Counted from the first letter of the stretch, positions 38,153-50,969 are shown. The stretch: DNA of 64,000 bases from Stenocarpella maydis (GCA_002270565.1 NQMI01000009.1:62001-126000), one strand, 5' to 3'. The notes: generated by a model not told the origin, from the letters alone. Translations and numbers: made by a program.

Positions 38153-40494
38153 TCAAGAGTTGTGCTTGCCGGCCTCACGGACGGACTTCATCCACCGGTC
38201 CTCGTCCCCTGGCTTGCCGACCAGCTTCTGCTTCTTGCCACAGATGGCTGCCTTGACCTCATCCATGTTCTTGGTGCTGAGTAGGGCCATCTCGTGCTCC
38301 AGGAGGACCGCAACGCCGGCCCTGACGAGAACAGAGTCGCCCTCGAAGACGTAGACGTCCCACAGACGAGCTGCCTCGTCGAGAGCCACGTGTCCGGTAA
38401 AGAGCGAGGTGAAGATGTCTCCTAGGTATGCATCCGCGTCGTGATCAGGAAGGGCTATCAGGTGGGCGTTGAGCTGAGGAGATTTGGTTGCAAGAGTTTG
38501 GAGCAGCAAGTTGTAGGCGGATGACTTGGCGCCCTTGTCATCGGAGTAAAAGCTGAGAGGCAGGGAGCGGTTGAGGATGTTGGCCAGGGCAATGAATGCC
38601 GCGGTGGGGTTGGGGAGGTTAAGGAGGAGCAGCGCAGCAATGGTCTATGATAGTTGTTAGCGACCCAACATCTTGTCTCCGCGTAACCAAAGTCTTAAAA
38701 AACTAGAACAGATACTCACGTTGCAACCAGTGACATAACCGATGTCACTGCGGTACATGGCATATGCGCTCAGGACGTCAAGCAGACTTTGATGCAAGGG
38801 TCCACCAGCCTGGAAGATCTTCAGGTCCCGCCACGTCTGAGCCTCAACATCCTTGCGAATGGTGCGCATCCAGCCCACCACCTTGTGATCCTCGGGGCTG
38901 CCATGGCCGGCCTTCTCGCGGGCCTCGGCCTGCTGGGCCCTAGCCAGGGCGGCCTCGAACGACTTCTCCGTCAGGCCGAGATCGTTCCCGATAGCCTTGG
39001 TCCACACGACGCCGCGGCTCCTAGAGGCGACACCCCTCCACCAGAGCTCGCGTGTACGGCGCTCGCGGATCGAGTCGTTCCAGCGGGGGACAATCTCATG
39101 CTCCCAGATCTGCATGATGCTGTCGGCTGCGGTGTCCTTGTTCTTGGACATTGTCTTCTTCTGCTCCTCCCTACGCCGCTCGTTCTCGGCGCTACGCTGC
39201 ATCATCTTCTGGTATTCCTTCAGATGACGACGTTCCTCGGCAGGATCCTTAGGTGGCAGCCAAGAGGGACGCGTGCGAGAGAGAACTGCCTCCTTCTCTT
39301 TCGAGATCGGGAGGGGGTCAATCATGATGTTGCTGCGGCGCAGGGGTGGCAGCTCCGCGAGGGCAGACTTGTGCTTTGGGCGTGACGCCCCGGTGCTGCT
39401 CGCGCGACGGGGCTTGGGGATCGATCCGGTGCTGGACCTCTGCGTCTTGACCTCGAGCTCCTCGGCATGCTCCTCGAGCTTCTCGGTGAGCTCTTGGGCC
39501 TCCTTGTTCAGGGCAGCCAGGGTCATATTCCAGCTGTTGGCGCGGGCCAGGTTTGGGCTCGGAATGCCTTCGGACGCAGGGGACCTGAGCGAGGACAATG
39601 CGGTGTCTGATTTCCACGAGGGCGACCGCAGTGCACCGATGGAGCCGCTCTCGCCGCCACTGGCGGGAGTACCATTCCCGAGCTCCTGACTCTTGGCTTC
39701 GGCGAGCGCTCCGGAGAATTCGACTTGGAAGCCGGCCGGCTCATCGTGCGCTCGGAATGTGGTCGGGGCGACAGTGGGACGTTGTCGAGGACAAAACCCT
39801 CGGGGATGTCGTCACCGTCGTCCTCGTCACATTCCCGCTCCAGCTCGGCCTCTGTCTTGCGCTCGCGTGTCGACTGCCAGCTGCCTCTCCGTGGCCTCAG
39901 GGTCATGGAGGGGCTGGGCTTGATCGAAAGACTTGGTCGGAGGGAACGCATATTAGGACTCGGGGTGCGGCTGCCCCTCGGGGCGGGCACCGAGGGCCGG
40001 CTGTGCGGGCGGCCATTGTTGCTTCGGGGCTGGGAAGTGGCGTATGATTCGGAGAGGAGCTGGCTCGTGTTGGTGCTTCGGACGTTAGACCTCAGGTTGT
40101 GAGGCTGCAAGGCTGGGGCACTGGGCCGCCTGTTCCTTGTGGGCGTAATCTCACGCTGAGAGACCTGAGGGCTCCGCGGCTTGGACAGAGAACGCGGTTG
40201 TTGTGGTCTGGAGAGGCCAGTCATGGATTTTGCGCGCAAGTCGGATGCGTAGGAGGCGTCGTAGGGGCTCGGGTCGCGCTTGGGCTGCTGCAAGTCCCGG
40301 TCGAAGTGGGATGCATCGTCCTCGAGGCCGATGTCCTCGAAGTTGCTCACATCGGTGAGGACGCTCTCGCGGTCGGAAAAGGAGGAGTGGAAGGAGGAGG
40401 ATTTGGATGATTTCGAGGTGGTCAGACCGGGAGGCGAGCCTGAGCCTGGCAGCCCGGCGGGCTCTTCAACAATGGGTCGCTCGTATATCATCAT
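38153..40494 (-). pseudogene. TBC-domain (RabGAP-like) protein with apparent one-base frameshift
   Basis: The 3' exon 38644-38153 joins by a 75-bp intron (38645-38719) to a long exon ending at 38720, giving YRSDIGYVTGCN-TIAALLLLNLP, clear TBC-domain sequence. Upstream the same protein continues through a coiled-coil stretch (LTEKLEEHAEELE), a basic helix rich in Arg/Glu and a Ser/Pro-rich disordered N-terminus starting MMIYERP at 40494. The N-terminal frame and the TBC frame differ by one base; both stay open through about 39523-39736, and exon length (1775) is one short of a multiple of three. The likely site is the CCC run at 39677-39679. This may be a sequencing or assembly error rather than true decay. 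Restored length would be about 755 aa. Known: TBC proteins activate GTP hydrolysis by Rab GTPases in membrane traffic. Confidence 0.7.
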
Positions 40495-42302
40495 CTTGAC
40501 ATTATCTGCCAACAAGCAAGAATGGTCTAGAGGCTTGGTCCCAATGGGTGCGTGGTAGTCCCTTGGGGTTGTGACGGTGGCGAACGAGTCAAGCAGGCGT
40601 TCCCCGTGATTTTCACCAGGATAAATCGGTACTGTCCGTCAGGAGCAAGAGGGAAGAGTGGTCGCGTGCGTGGGTCGCAAGAGTGTCTGCCTCGTGCTTT
40701 TGAGTGCTTTGGCGGTCTGGGGTCTGGGGAATGGGGGAATGGCGTCGGTGGTGCCCTCTTCGATAAGTGCCCGTCCGCAAGAGGTCAAGACTGGCGTTGA
40801 TGGAGGCCTTCCTTGGTCGGGTGACTGGGTAGTTTGTGGCTTCACCGACTGGAATTGAGTCGAGGAACCGGCAATTGGTAGTAGGGGGCCGGTGGCAGCA
40901 AGGTTCGAAGATGGGACGACAGACGCAAGAGGCGCAGGATGATGCGGCTGGACTTGAGACCCCTAGCTCGTGGCACGGGGGGCTGCGGGTGTTTGGAGTA
41001 GTCTCAGTGTCTCACGATCCCCGACCATCTGATCTGTGCAGGGTTGGGCTCACAAGCCAAGCGTTCGACCGGGCGAGGCGACTGATCGGGAGCGACAAAG
41101 AAGAGGCGACGACTGGATGGTATGGGAATAGTGTGTCTTTCCCCCCCCCCTCGTATCGTAGCAAGAAGGACGAAACAAGAATAGGCTGCCTCCTGCAAGT
41201 AGTCTCCGGACTGAACACGAGCGAGTGGTGTACGTGGTAGAGTACGTGTGTTTGCGTTGTGTGCGTAACTTGTCGACTAAGCGAATGAATGTACGGTGGA
41301 TTGAAAAGAAAGAAAACGACGGAATGGCATTAGTCTTAGATTTACGCTGGTGGTGATGTTCTTTTCCCTTTGCGGAAGTGAACAACTGCAGCAACAACAA
41401 CTATTACTCTGGGTACTCCGGGCTATCCGTAGGTTACCGCTATCCGTAGGGGAAATTGGGTTGAAGAAGGGGGATATGGTGGTTGGAGGAGGAAGAGGAA
41501 GAGTATCGTGGAGGGGCGAGGGAGTGGAAACGAATGACTAGAGGTTGGGTAGAGAGGATGAGGAGTAGAAGGGTGATGCGGCAAGAGGTAAGAGGAGAGG
41601 AGGTGATGAGGTGAGGTTGACGAAGGAGGAGACGCGGTGGAGATTAGACCAGAGGAGACGAGACGAGAGGTGCCTAGTTGGTACGCTAAATGGGGGAAAT
41701 GTCATAGGGCAGGTAGACTAAAATCAATCAATCAATCAAAGCGTCAGTCAAGTTTGGAAGCAGCGGCACAGCGGGTGGTCCACACACTAGTCTGTACAGC
41801 AAAGCAAGGACAGCAAGCAAGGACTCCGTACAGCAAGCAAGTATCTACAGCACAAGACAGGCACATCTCATCAAGCATGGAACGGCAGGGGTACGGATGC
41901 ACTCGATATACACTGCGATGTAGTACTCCGTAGATGACCAAAAATGTTCCTTCAACCCCTCTACCTACCACCAACCCCTCCTTCTTGCTCTCGCTCTTTC
42001 TCTACGCCCTCCTTCCCCCAAACCATGCCTCATTTCAACACAACAGCAGCAGAGCAAGAGCAAGAGGAAGGACCCGCATGTAGTGCTAAGAACCAGGACG
42101 GGCGGGAAAGATGCACCGTCCCTGCTTCGGGGACCCAGAAGCTGGGAACCTGAACCAGAGGAAGGCACAGGGGACAGGGGGGGCGACCAGTCCTGCCGTC
42201 CAGCCCGCCGAAATTACGGTGTGGTGTTGTGCAGTAGCGTAGCGTGCACAGTCCAGGCACAGCGCGGCTATGTCGAGGGGGGGGGGGACCGGGATCACCC
42301 AA

Positions 42303-42333
42303 GCAGCCAGGCCAGCCAGGCCAGCCAGGCCAA
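42303..42333. repeat. 9-bp minisatellite CAGCCAGGC
   Basis: Three to four head-to-tail copies of CAGCCAGGC in the long spacer, next to an 11-base G run. Confidence 0.75.
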
Positions 42334-44030
42334 GGAATTTCTGCCCTGCTCCCGCAATTCCATGCTGCAATCCTGCACCGCCAATGCGGTGTGGCGGTCA
42401 TGTTGTTGTTGGTGACATTTGGGGTGCTGACTATGCACTACGTACATACATACAACAACACTAGTTAGATATACATAGACCATCTCATCTCCAAGACGCG
42501 CAAAGAATAAACTTCAGACGGTGATGTCGTGGGTGACGCGCATCATCGAGAGCGAGATGGGACGGACGGTCTGATGGTGCACGTGTTGCCAGTCTTGCAA
42601 ACAAATCCGACACTGGCAAGACTGACGTTATTGCAGGAACAGGAACAAGCTTGTCCATCCGCTGCATCTACTATAACTGCTGCACCGGACTGAGGGACCA
42701 GCGCACATGTCGAAATTACCATCACCAACCGTAATCAAGCTTCCCGCCAGATGGATCCCCCCCCCCGCCATAGGCGATGTTCCAGAACACCTTCTGCCGG
42801 CCCTCGTCGATGGGGGCAGTCGGCGGGCCTAGCTCTGATCTTATTTCCAAGTCCTCCAGGTCCTCTATCTTGCCCAAACCTCGCCATCGGCTCACCTCAC
42901 CTCCCACTCACTCCTCTCTGCCCCTGGACCATCCGGCTCGCCCGCTAATTACCATCTGGGCACCATACCGGGTACGTATGGTGAGTGAGTGTGCCGTTCA
43001 TTTACTAATAGTACATACCTGGGCAGTCCTGGCAGTACCGCGTCTGCTCTGCTCTGCGTCTTGTCGTCCCATCTCATCGCCCGTGTCATCATCAACCTTC
43101 TCGAAGCCTCGGCGGGAGTGGCTGCCGGCGCCAGGCCAACTGCAATCGGTCCCTGGCATGGTAGCAATGATGAAATCCATGGTCAAATTTGGCTCTGACA
43201 CTGCTGCGCTGGCACACTACCGCAGGGACCAGGGCCATGTCCAGCGCCCCAAAGCCCAATGTTCAATGTCCAGGGCCAGGGTCGCAACACCAGATGGCCC
43301 GCCTCACGATCTTTGTCGACTAGAGCCGGTTTGGACATGGATTGCGGGCAACGGGCGGGTGGCCTCAACGTCGCCCTGCTCAGGGTCACCTCACACGTCA
43401 TGGCCAGCCCCCAGTCCGTGCTCGCCCTAGCCGGCGGCATTCTCTTCTCTCTACCACCAGTCTTGGATGCCCGCGAGCCTGTCGAGAAATCTCGCTTCCA
43501 CAGCTCTGGAATCCTGGGTCGGAATACGTCGCGAGTACCGAAAGCACTCCCGGAATAACCGCTGATATCAGTCAATCCAGCCCGGCCCAGCCCATGCCAG
43601 CTTATTAGCTCCTCTCTCCTGCCAGCCAGTCGCCCGACAACCCTCGTTCCGAAAAGGAGGTCAGCTTATTTCCCCGTCCCCGCCAATCACCTTGCTCGCT
43701 CAAACCTCGCCGAAATTACCGCCTCTTCTTGGTTTCTTTCTTTCTTCGCCAGCTCCTTCTCCCCCTCAGCTCAGTCAGTCGTTCCAGATGTCTTCTTCGA
43801 CAATGGGTCCCCAGCCTGTCAGCCCGGTGGCTTCCATGGCCCGACAACACTCCCGGGCAATCGCCCCATCAACGGGGGCCCGTTGTCTTCCGCGGGCCCG
43901 GCCGTGCGTTGCGTCCGCCCCCATGTACACTACTTAGTAACGCCCGCTATGGCTCCTCCAGGACCCTCTACCATGGCGCAGCAGACATCGCGGGTGTCGA
44001 TCCCTTCAAAACCTGCCTGTCTCGTGCACA

Positions 44031-44069
44031 CCCTGCACATCCTGCACATCCTGCACATCCTGCACATCG
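44031..44069. repeat. 9-bp minisatellite CCTGCACAT
   Basis: About four consecutive copies of CCTGCACAT after a related half copy. It lies within an unsupported ORF. Confidence 0.8.
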
Positions 44070-46117
44070 TGATCCCAAGGGATGTGAACAGAGGGCTTGA
44101 GCAATCACTGAGGAACTCACTCGCCGGAAGAGAGAGCAGACACAAGCAAGTGACAGGGTGTCGTCGCATGTCCCATCCCCAACAGCAAGGCTGTCGCGTC
44201 GCGGTGAGGCTGCACCATGGTTTGTTGACATGGCACCCTTGGAACCCTCGACGACGCGTCTGGGAAAACTCCATCCGGACCCTCTGTTGCCCCTTGCCGA
44301 TCAGGGTTCATGACTTCGTCCGGACCTCAAACCGGCCAGGCGGCCAGGCGGCCAGGCTTTGGTCTCTCTGCCCTCGCCCGCCCACAGCCAAACCAAGAGA
44401 CCCTGCCATCCCGCGCCCAGATCCCGCACAAAAAACCCAAACACCTGCCTCCAGGACCCCGGCCACTTTTGTACCCGCCGTTATCAAACTTAATTGTTAC
44501 CCTTCATGCGCCACCAGCGCCCTAGCCCTGCCTTACTCGGCCCTGTCGCTCTTGCCCAGGCACGTTCCCTTTCTCTTTCCCCGTCCTAACCTGGCATATC
44601 GCGCCCGGCTGGCTAGTACCCTACATAATAAAATGGGTCGAGGGGTATTTTTTTTGACTGGCTGACTGACTGCTTGCTTGCTTGGCGCTGGAGCTCCTGG
44701 TGTTCGTGCCGCCCACGTCTGGGAGCTGGGTGTTCAGCTGCCCGGCCGACACCTGCTCATCCTGCTGATGAACTTCCCTGGTGTGCTGCCAAGCCACCGA
44801 TGTTCGCTTATGTCTCTGCGGCTTGCGGTCCTCCACTTTGCCCTCCCGATAACCCAGGGCTACGTATGATTGATCCCGGGATGATGTTGTCGGGTAACAG
44901 GATCTTTGGCTACCTACGAGGAGCACGGCACACTCCGGCCTGGCCGGGACTCATCCTCCCGGATGGATATTCTTTGTAGAGTACTCCATACTACGTACAC
45001 TGGTGCCTGTGCCTGGTTTTCTGCACGGACGCTCGGGGCTGAGACGTGCTGCATCGTGATGCCTGCCCGGCTCCGGGACATGCTGGGCCTCTGGCGGTGC
45101 TCGGTTGATATGATAATTCTTTGCCTCTTGGACAGTGTGTCCACACATCAGAACCAAAGGCCGCTTGCCAAACGGGCCCCGCCTCCGCCCTGGGCTGTGA
45201 TATGTATAGAAGATAACCCATGGTGCCTCATCCTTAGCTCAGAACCTTCCCCCACAGTCCTCTATAAACCCTGGAGGCCACGGTTGATCATGTAACTTGT
45301 ATGTTTCTGAGGTCAGCCCCCCCCCCGGGCTGTAACCTGATGCCCACGGGGGCTAGGCGGCATTATGGTTATAGTGTATGTAGAAATACAGACGGGTACG
45401 TACGCACCGTGGCAGAATGAGCAACCACGCACACCTACCCGGTGGCGGCCCGGCTATCCCCTGTGGCTGGCTATCACACGGGCCGGGCTGAGGTTTCGGT
45501 TTTGCGATTTGTGGGCGGCAAGCCGGGGGGGGGGGCAGGGCCTGCCAGTGCGTAGACCGCCGCTTAATGGAACCTCGTCGTTTCGCGGAGGTGAGAGCGG
45601 ATTCTTTTCCCCCCTGGGTCACGTGGTCGTCGCTGCCGCGGGATTCTGACGACGAGGATTTGTTTTTAAGGGGTAGTTATTCACCATGGATCGTGTGTGT
45701 CATGTGTGTGTTGCCCGTCGAGACGGTGTAGCCATAAGTGCTCCCTCACAGTGTTTGGGCCGAGTGAGGAACAATAAGTAGGATATCTACCACAGCATTA
45801 GATCGCCGCAGCTCTTTGCTTTTGCTTTTTCTTTTTCTTCTCTTTTTAAGGGAATTGTGACTGGATGAAAAACGGAACCAGCTACCACAACAGGTGAAAG
45901 GGGTTCGGAGGACGTAGCATATGCGAGAGTAGTCTGGGGAATTGGTTCATTACATTATTGCACCTAGTTATTGAAATGTGTACGAGCAGAAGCACAAACC
46001 CATAGTTACAGCACAGAACGAGAGAGGGAGGCTGAAAAAGTGAGAGAGTGGGGTCCACCCATGAGCCAACCATGGTAGCGATTGCTTCGAGTGAAACGCC
46101 AGAACACCAAGTAGCAT

Positions 46118-47085
46118 TCAAATATACAACTGACCCTCAACGGGAGGCTGGACGTCATGATCTTCGGTGCCGAGTCCCAGGTGCAGCACCACTTCCTCTG
46201 AGTCTAGACCCTCCACGACATTGGGACTCGCGGGAACGGCGCCCCATTTGATGTTGGACATTGCAACTTTCTCCAGAAAAACCGCCTCCTCGTCGCCCTG
46301 CGCCTCATCCGACAGCAGCTGCAGTTCCTCCTGACCCGCTCCCTGCCGTTGCCCAAACGCGCTCGAAGATCTTGGCTCAGCAGAAAAGTAACATGGTGGC
46401 CCGAGACGCGTCGGGAACCATGTCGACGCCTTCGGTGGAAGGATCCTGCCGGCATGGCGATACTGAGCTGGCGGCCGGGCTCGTAGGCCTCGCGGCGGCA
46501 TTGCGCCGTCGGCCGACTGCCTCGCTGTCTCGGGTCGAGACCGGCCTCAAGCTGTTCCCCGCTGTTACCGCAGGCACGTGGCACGCAGCGGACACGACCA
46601 GAGAGTTTGCGCCCCCGGAGGCCATGTCGCCCGGCATCTTGTGGAAGCTAAAGAGCACGAGGGAGATGCACAGCGCGGCGAGGATGACGAAAAGGGTGAG
46701 GATGGCCGCCCCGGACACGCCCACGGCCACGTAGGTGCTTTCCGAGACCCCGATGCTGGTAATGATTGATTTATCCGGATTACCGGGCTTCAATGATCGG
46801 TCACATACCTCCTTCGATGATGATCGAAAACACTACGGTTTGAGAGAACCCAGTGAAGCAAGACACTCATGCCTATGAGCGAGATGCTGTAATTGTACGG
46901 GAGCTGCAGTCGGTAATGGCTGATCTGGCCACCCTTCGGGTTGGAAACGCGCAGAGGTTTATAGTCACGACTGTAGGAGTTCCACTCCTCCTCGATTTGG
47001 ATGCGGGTGAGGAATGAGATGAGGGCGAAGTAGCAAAAGGACAAAGATACGTTGGGGCATGCTCGCCATAAGCAAAGCGCCGAGG
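46118..47085 (-). pseudogene. C-terminal remnant of DUF6536-type fungal membrane protein
   Basis: Reading the minus strand: GALLMASMPQ, then in another frame LSFCYFALISFLTRIQIEEE, RDYKPLRVSNPKGG, YRLQLPYNYSISLIGMSVLL and HWVLS; after a likely 53-bp intron (near 46767-46819) come a transmembrane helix (AILTLFVILAALCISLVL), HKMPGDMASGGANSLVVSAA and, in a third frame, SNIKWGAVPAS...PPVEGQLYI at the end. This order matches the C-terminal half of fungal DUF6536 proteins (LANTPQ..., ..LPYRYAIPL..LHWLVSQS, ..ISAACH, ..W-G-V..PPVEG-YA), as I recall the family. At least one frame change (near 47050) is not explained by splicing. The N-terminal half was not found; a short open stretch at 47300-47632 could belong to it. 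Confidence 0.55.
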
Positions 47086-47639
47086 TAGGTAAATGGAATC
47101 GATATGGTTATCATCGAAGATTTTCCAAAGTTTCTAATCCTTTATGATTTTAGTAAGTGGATGCCTCACGATTACCAACCCACTTGATGCAAAGTAGTTA
47201 CAGACATTACGATTGAGGCGAGTTACTCACAGGACTGCCGCCCCCCCCCCCATTTGCAGACACGTCCAGGTCCGGCGGCGAGAAGAACCATCCCCACCAT
47301 CAAGACACCGTAGTTCCGGGTCCAAACACCTCGCGAGAGAACTGATTTGACGCGTCGAGGGCCGGGTTGCCATTCCTCGTGTGAGTCACGGCAATATTTG
47401 ACGTATGCGCTATGAATGGCTCAGCAGATACTAATCTGAAGCTCCTAGCCTTCTCAACGGTCTGATTGCATATCACGCATTCCTCAAGTTTGAAAAAGCG
47501 AAGCGCCGTTACTGGAACTATCGACACGGAGTCCGGACAGTCGTTGTTTTCACCGAGTCTGGGAATCCTGTCGCGTATTTCCCTCGTCCTAGACGGGATA
47601 TACCGATGGCTTCTTTCGATTCTCTGCTGCAATCAGAAA

Positions 47640-48420
47640 GCTCAGAGCGAGGTGTAATTGGACACTAAGATGAGTGGATATGGCCATAGTGGGCGTGGAC
47701 GTTACACACAGTGGCCAGTGATGTGTTCCGAGGAATTGGAACAAGAGTCAGCCCTTAGACGCAATACCCGACGAGGCAGAGTGATTCCAGGCTCGATGTT
47801 TTATACTCTGGGCGGCGGCTGCTGTCTTGAGAATGGCTCTAGTTGATTAGTTGCTGTGTGACCCATATTTGGGCATTTATGTTGATCACCTACGATAACT
47901 GTATTCACGAGGAATCCCCATTCAAAACTGTCGAAGCTGGTCATGCTTTCCTTTGCGAAGTGTAGGCAGGTGGCCAGCAGCTGAACCCCAAACAAGGTGA
48001 AAGGATTGTAGGGCATTCAGGACGCGCTGATGACTGGGGAGGTGCAGAGGTTCGATGAGAAAGGAGAGTGAATATAGGTGAAGTTGTGTATATGTTGGTC
48101 CCATCCATTTTGGAACCAAAACTCCTTAAATTTGCATGTAGTGGAGGGTGAAGTATCGGCGCGATCAATGTTCACGTGGACCTTGCCAAAGGTATCCAAC
48201 TTCGGGTATCGGTGTCAAGAAAATAAAGCAAATATTTTAATGCAGATGTAGAACATGTTTGAGATACGACAATTTCTTTTCAGACAATATAAAGCAGAGT
48301 AATGTCTGATGATTTTCATAGCCTCCAAGACAATGACCTACTACCCTCACTCATCTCATTAACCATGCATCAAATAATGACACTGTTCCATTAAAGGTTT
48401 CCAGCAACCTAAAAACGATA
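47640..48420. other. Spacer downstream of PEBP gene
   Basis: About 780 bp, AT-rich toward the right, no recognisable gene. Confidence 0.5.
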
Positions 48421-49256
48421 TTAGCATTTGATATCCCAATCTAAACGCTGTATTGTGGCAAGACTCACTTTGTTCGCCACTGCCTGTCCAGTCAAAGCAA
48501 TGTTGGCCGCAGCACTCTTCAACGTCCCTCCAACCCTCATATAGGAAGCTGCTTCGACACGGAGGCCCTTCTCCTTGATAAGCTGATACGCGTTGAAGCC
48601 CCAGCGGTCCTTCAGGTCCTGGACATCTGACTGCTGGTTGCCCGACATGGCCCGGGGGTAAGGCTTCTGCAGCTCCCGGAAGTCGGCCGGCGTGATCTCC
48701 GCCTTCCCTGATGCGAGAATAAAGGTGTATCGATGCGGCCGAGGGGTGATGTAGTTAGGCAGCGGGGCCGGCCCTACATAAGGTGATATGTTGCCTTCAC
48801 TGGGGATTACCAGCTCACCGTCGTCCCTGATCGAAATGCCTGTGACCAGCCAATGCCGGACCTGGCCGAAGTTGGCATCATTTTCGGCCATGAGGTCCTT
48901 TTCATATGTAATGTCAGATCACACAACGGCTTAATCAAAGGCGTATCAAACTTACAGGATCGGTCATGATGAGCACGTAGTCATTATGATCCTTGGAAGG
49001 CTGTTGTCCCTAGGTCAGCGAATTGTCTTTATGTCCACGTGTTGTCGTCAGGTCTTGAGCTACTTACAGGAGGGTCCAGGAAAAGCCGTGGCTCAGGTTG
49101 TGTCTGTTCCCGACCAAGCTCTTTCCCAGGAATATCCAGCGTAACTTGGGGCCATTTGATGGTGAGTCTTGAAGGAATGTCAAGACCAACCGGCAGGACA
49201 TCAGGGACCACCTGATACTGCTTGAGCTTCTCGCTGGGATCGTAAGTGTTTGGCAT
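48421..49256 (-). CDS. Phosphatidylethanolamine-binding protein (PEBP) family
   Basis: Exons 49256-49068, 49000-48956, 48897-48421 give 236 aa. Splicing builds the ligand-site motif across two junctions: YVLIMTDP then DLMAENDANFGQVRHWLVTG, and further down ISPYVGPAPLPNYITPRPHR, the counterpart of the family's GPxPPxGxxHR loop. The first part, TIKWPQVTLDIPGKELG, fits the N-terminal beta-strands. The usual DPDAP is here DPDLM, so the anion pocket differs somewhat. No signal peptide is seen at the chosen ATG. Known: PEBP proteins bind anionic lipids or act as protease/kinase inhibitors (yeast Tfs1). The cellular role here is unknown. Middle exon is only 45 nt. Confidence 0.87.
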
Positions 49257-49907
49257 ATTTGTTTGATATTCAATGACACAGATCTCAGGTTATCGTTGAA
49301 GCATCGCATGCGGCCGAAGACTGACATTATAAACTTGAAATGCACGTATAAAATGATGCATATCATGAAGACTCCATGACGTTTGAATGACGGCGAAAGT
49401 TGGTGGTGCCGTGGGAACCTCACCCAGGCGTCACTCACAGTCCCTACCACCAGTCACCGTCTCTTACTGCCGTGTTCAGCGCCGCGACGCAGCGGCAAAG
49501 GTAGCCCAAGACCCCTTTCCAAGGGTCTTGCGTGTCTTGTCGAAGCACAAGAGTATCGCAACGGTGTTACCGCGTTGCGGCTTGATAGGACGTTGCTCGT
49601 CAAGTTGATGCACCACATATCCGCGATCGAGTACCTCAGGGTGCGTCATTCGATGAGTACGTCAGGTCTGCTCCGTACCTCTCCAGTGAAACGATTGCGC
49701 CTACAAGGCCATTGGACGAGGCTAAATGGGGGATGTGGCAAGCCTGAGCAGATCGCCGTTGTTCTGACCAGTGCTGTCTTGGAGATTCGGGCTTGTCCAA
49801 GAACAGCCGTGTGCAGTAGGCGGAGGGCCCCGCTGGAATTGACTCTAATTCTGATTCGGATCCTAGTAGATTAGGTATAGGCCCAGAGGGAGCTAGACTG
49901 ACTTTGA

Positions 49908-49979
49908 AAGGATCCTATCAGGATTGGGCCTGAAGGGGACTGACTGACTGCCCCCCGGCTGAAGGATCCTGTTAGGATT
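49908..49979. repeat. Imperfect 18-bp direct repeat pair
   Basis: 49908-49925 and 49962-49979 match at 16 of 18 positions (AAGGATCCT...AGGATT); both differences are transitions. Possibly a remnant of an element edge. Confidence 0.5.
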
Positions 49980-50309
49980 TTTAATGGGATATGGCTCCGC
50001 TTTCCGTCCTCCCGCCTTCTGATTGGTTCCAGCCATCATTGGCACGAAGAAACAAGCCTGAGAGCGATTAACATCATCGCTTTAAATAGGGAGGCTTAGC
50101 TGCAGCCCAAGATTCTAATATAAGTAAGGTGGTTTCGTTTTTCATCCGGTCACATTTCCCTTGAAAAAAATAAGAAGCTGCGGCGGTCCCTTCGTACCGT
50201 CGTAAACGCTCAAAGACTCAGCGTTTGATAAAAAGAAAGAAAGAAAGAAAACAATAATACCGATAACAACAAATTTCAAAACACAATGGCCTGCACCAAT
50301 GAAATAGTG

Positions 50310-50330
50310 CTAGCCTCGTGATGAGGCTAG
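50310..50330. repeat. Perfect 8-bp inverted repeat (hairpin)
   Basis: CTAGCCTC, five-base loop GTGAT, then GAGGCTAG. No T run follows, and it does not fold into a tRNA with its surroundings. Confidence 0.6.
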
Positions 50331-50969
50331 TTGCGACCGACTTCAAGCCGCGCGTAGACAAGAACTTACACCGGCGCCCAGGATTCTAAATTGTACCGAC
50401 ACATTACCGACTTTCAAATGATAAAGTCTATCCTTAATTTGATTAGTGTGTAGATTAGAATAACACTGGAAGTTTGAGACGCTCGCCTGCAGGATCCGGA
50501 GCTATTTCCATGTCAACAAGGGTTCATCTTCCCACGCCAAGTGGATCTCGTCAAGAGGAGCAGCAGACTGGCCGGCCCGCCGACACTTGGCCTGGGTTTA
50601 AGAGCAGGACTTTTAGGCAGCCGCAGTCAAGACACTATACTTGCAGGAATGTAAGATTGGGGCTTTAAACTCCGTCGACCAGGCCGACGCCACTATGCCA
50701 ACCCATCAAGAGGCGAAATGCCTAAGAATAGCGGACGGCCTGACATCAAGCCGTTTCCGTTTGCGTATGAACAACGTTCTCCATAGGGCCCCGACTACCC
50801 TCAGGATGGACTTGTCGGCCAGAAGATGGGCTGCCTAGGTCCTCCGTGAGATCTCGGCCCCAGGGAGACCTTCGGTTGTGGATTGTTTCAAGCTTTAGAC
50901 AGATGTGGGTTGCTTCAACCTATAAACAGAAATAGAAACCAGGATGCGAGAATACACGAGGTCGACACA

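Larger units (their letters stand above)
40495..46117. other. 5.6-kb gene-free spacer
   Basis: It includes the TBC promoter/leader and several homopolymer C or G runs, 9-bp minisatellites at 42.3 and 44.0 kb and AGCAAGCA-type short repeats near 41.8 kb. ORFs of 80-260 codons are present but overlap on several frames, have low-complexity composition and no domain. No gene is supported. Confidence 0.5.

Noticed and set aside
43883..44665. 260-residue open frame containing the CCTGCACAT repeats
   Set aside because: Low-complexity and repeat-derived sequence, no fungal gene features.
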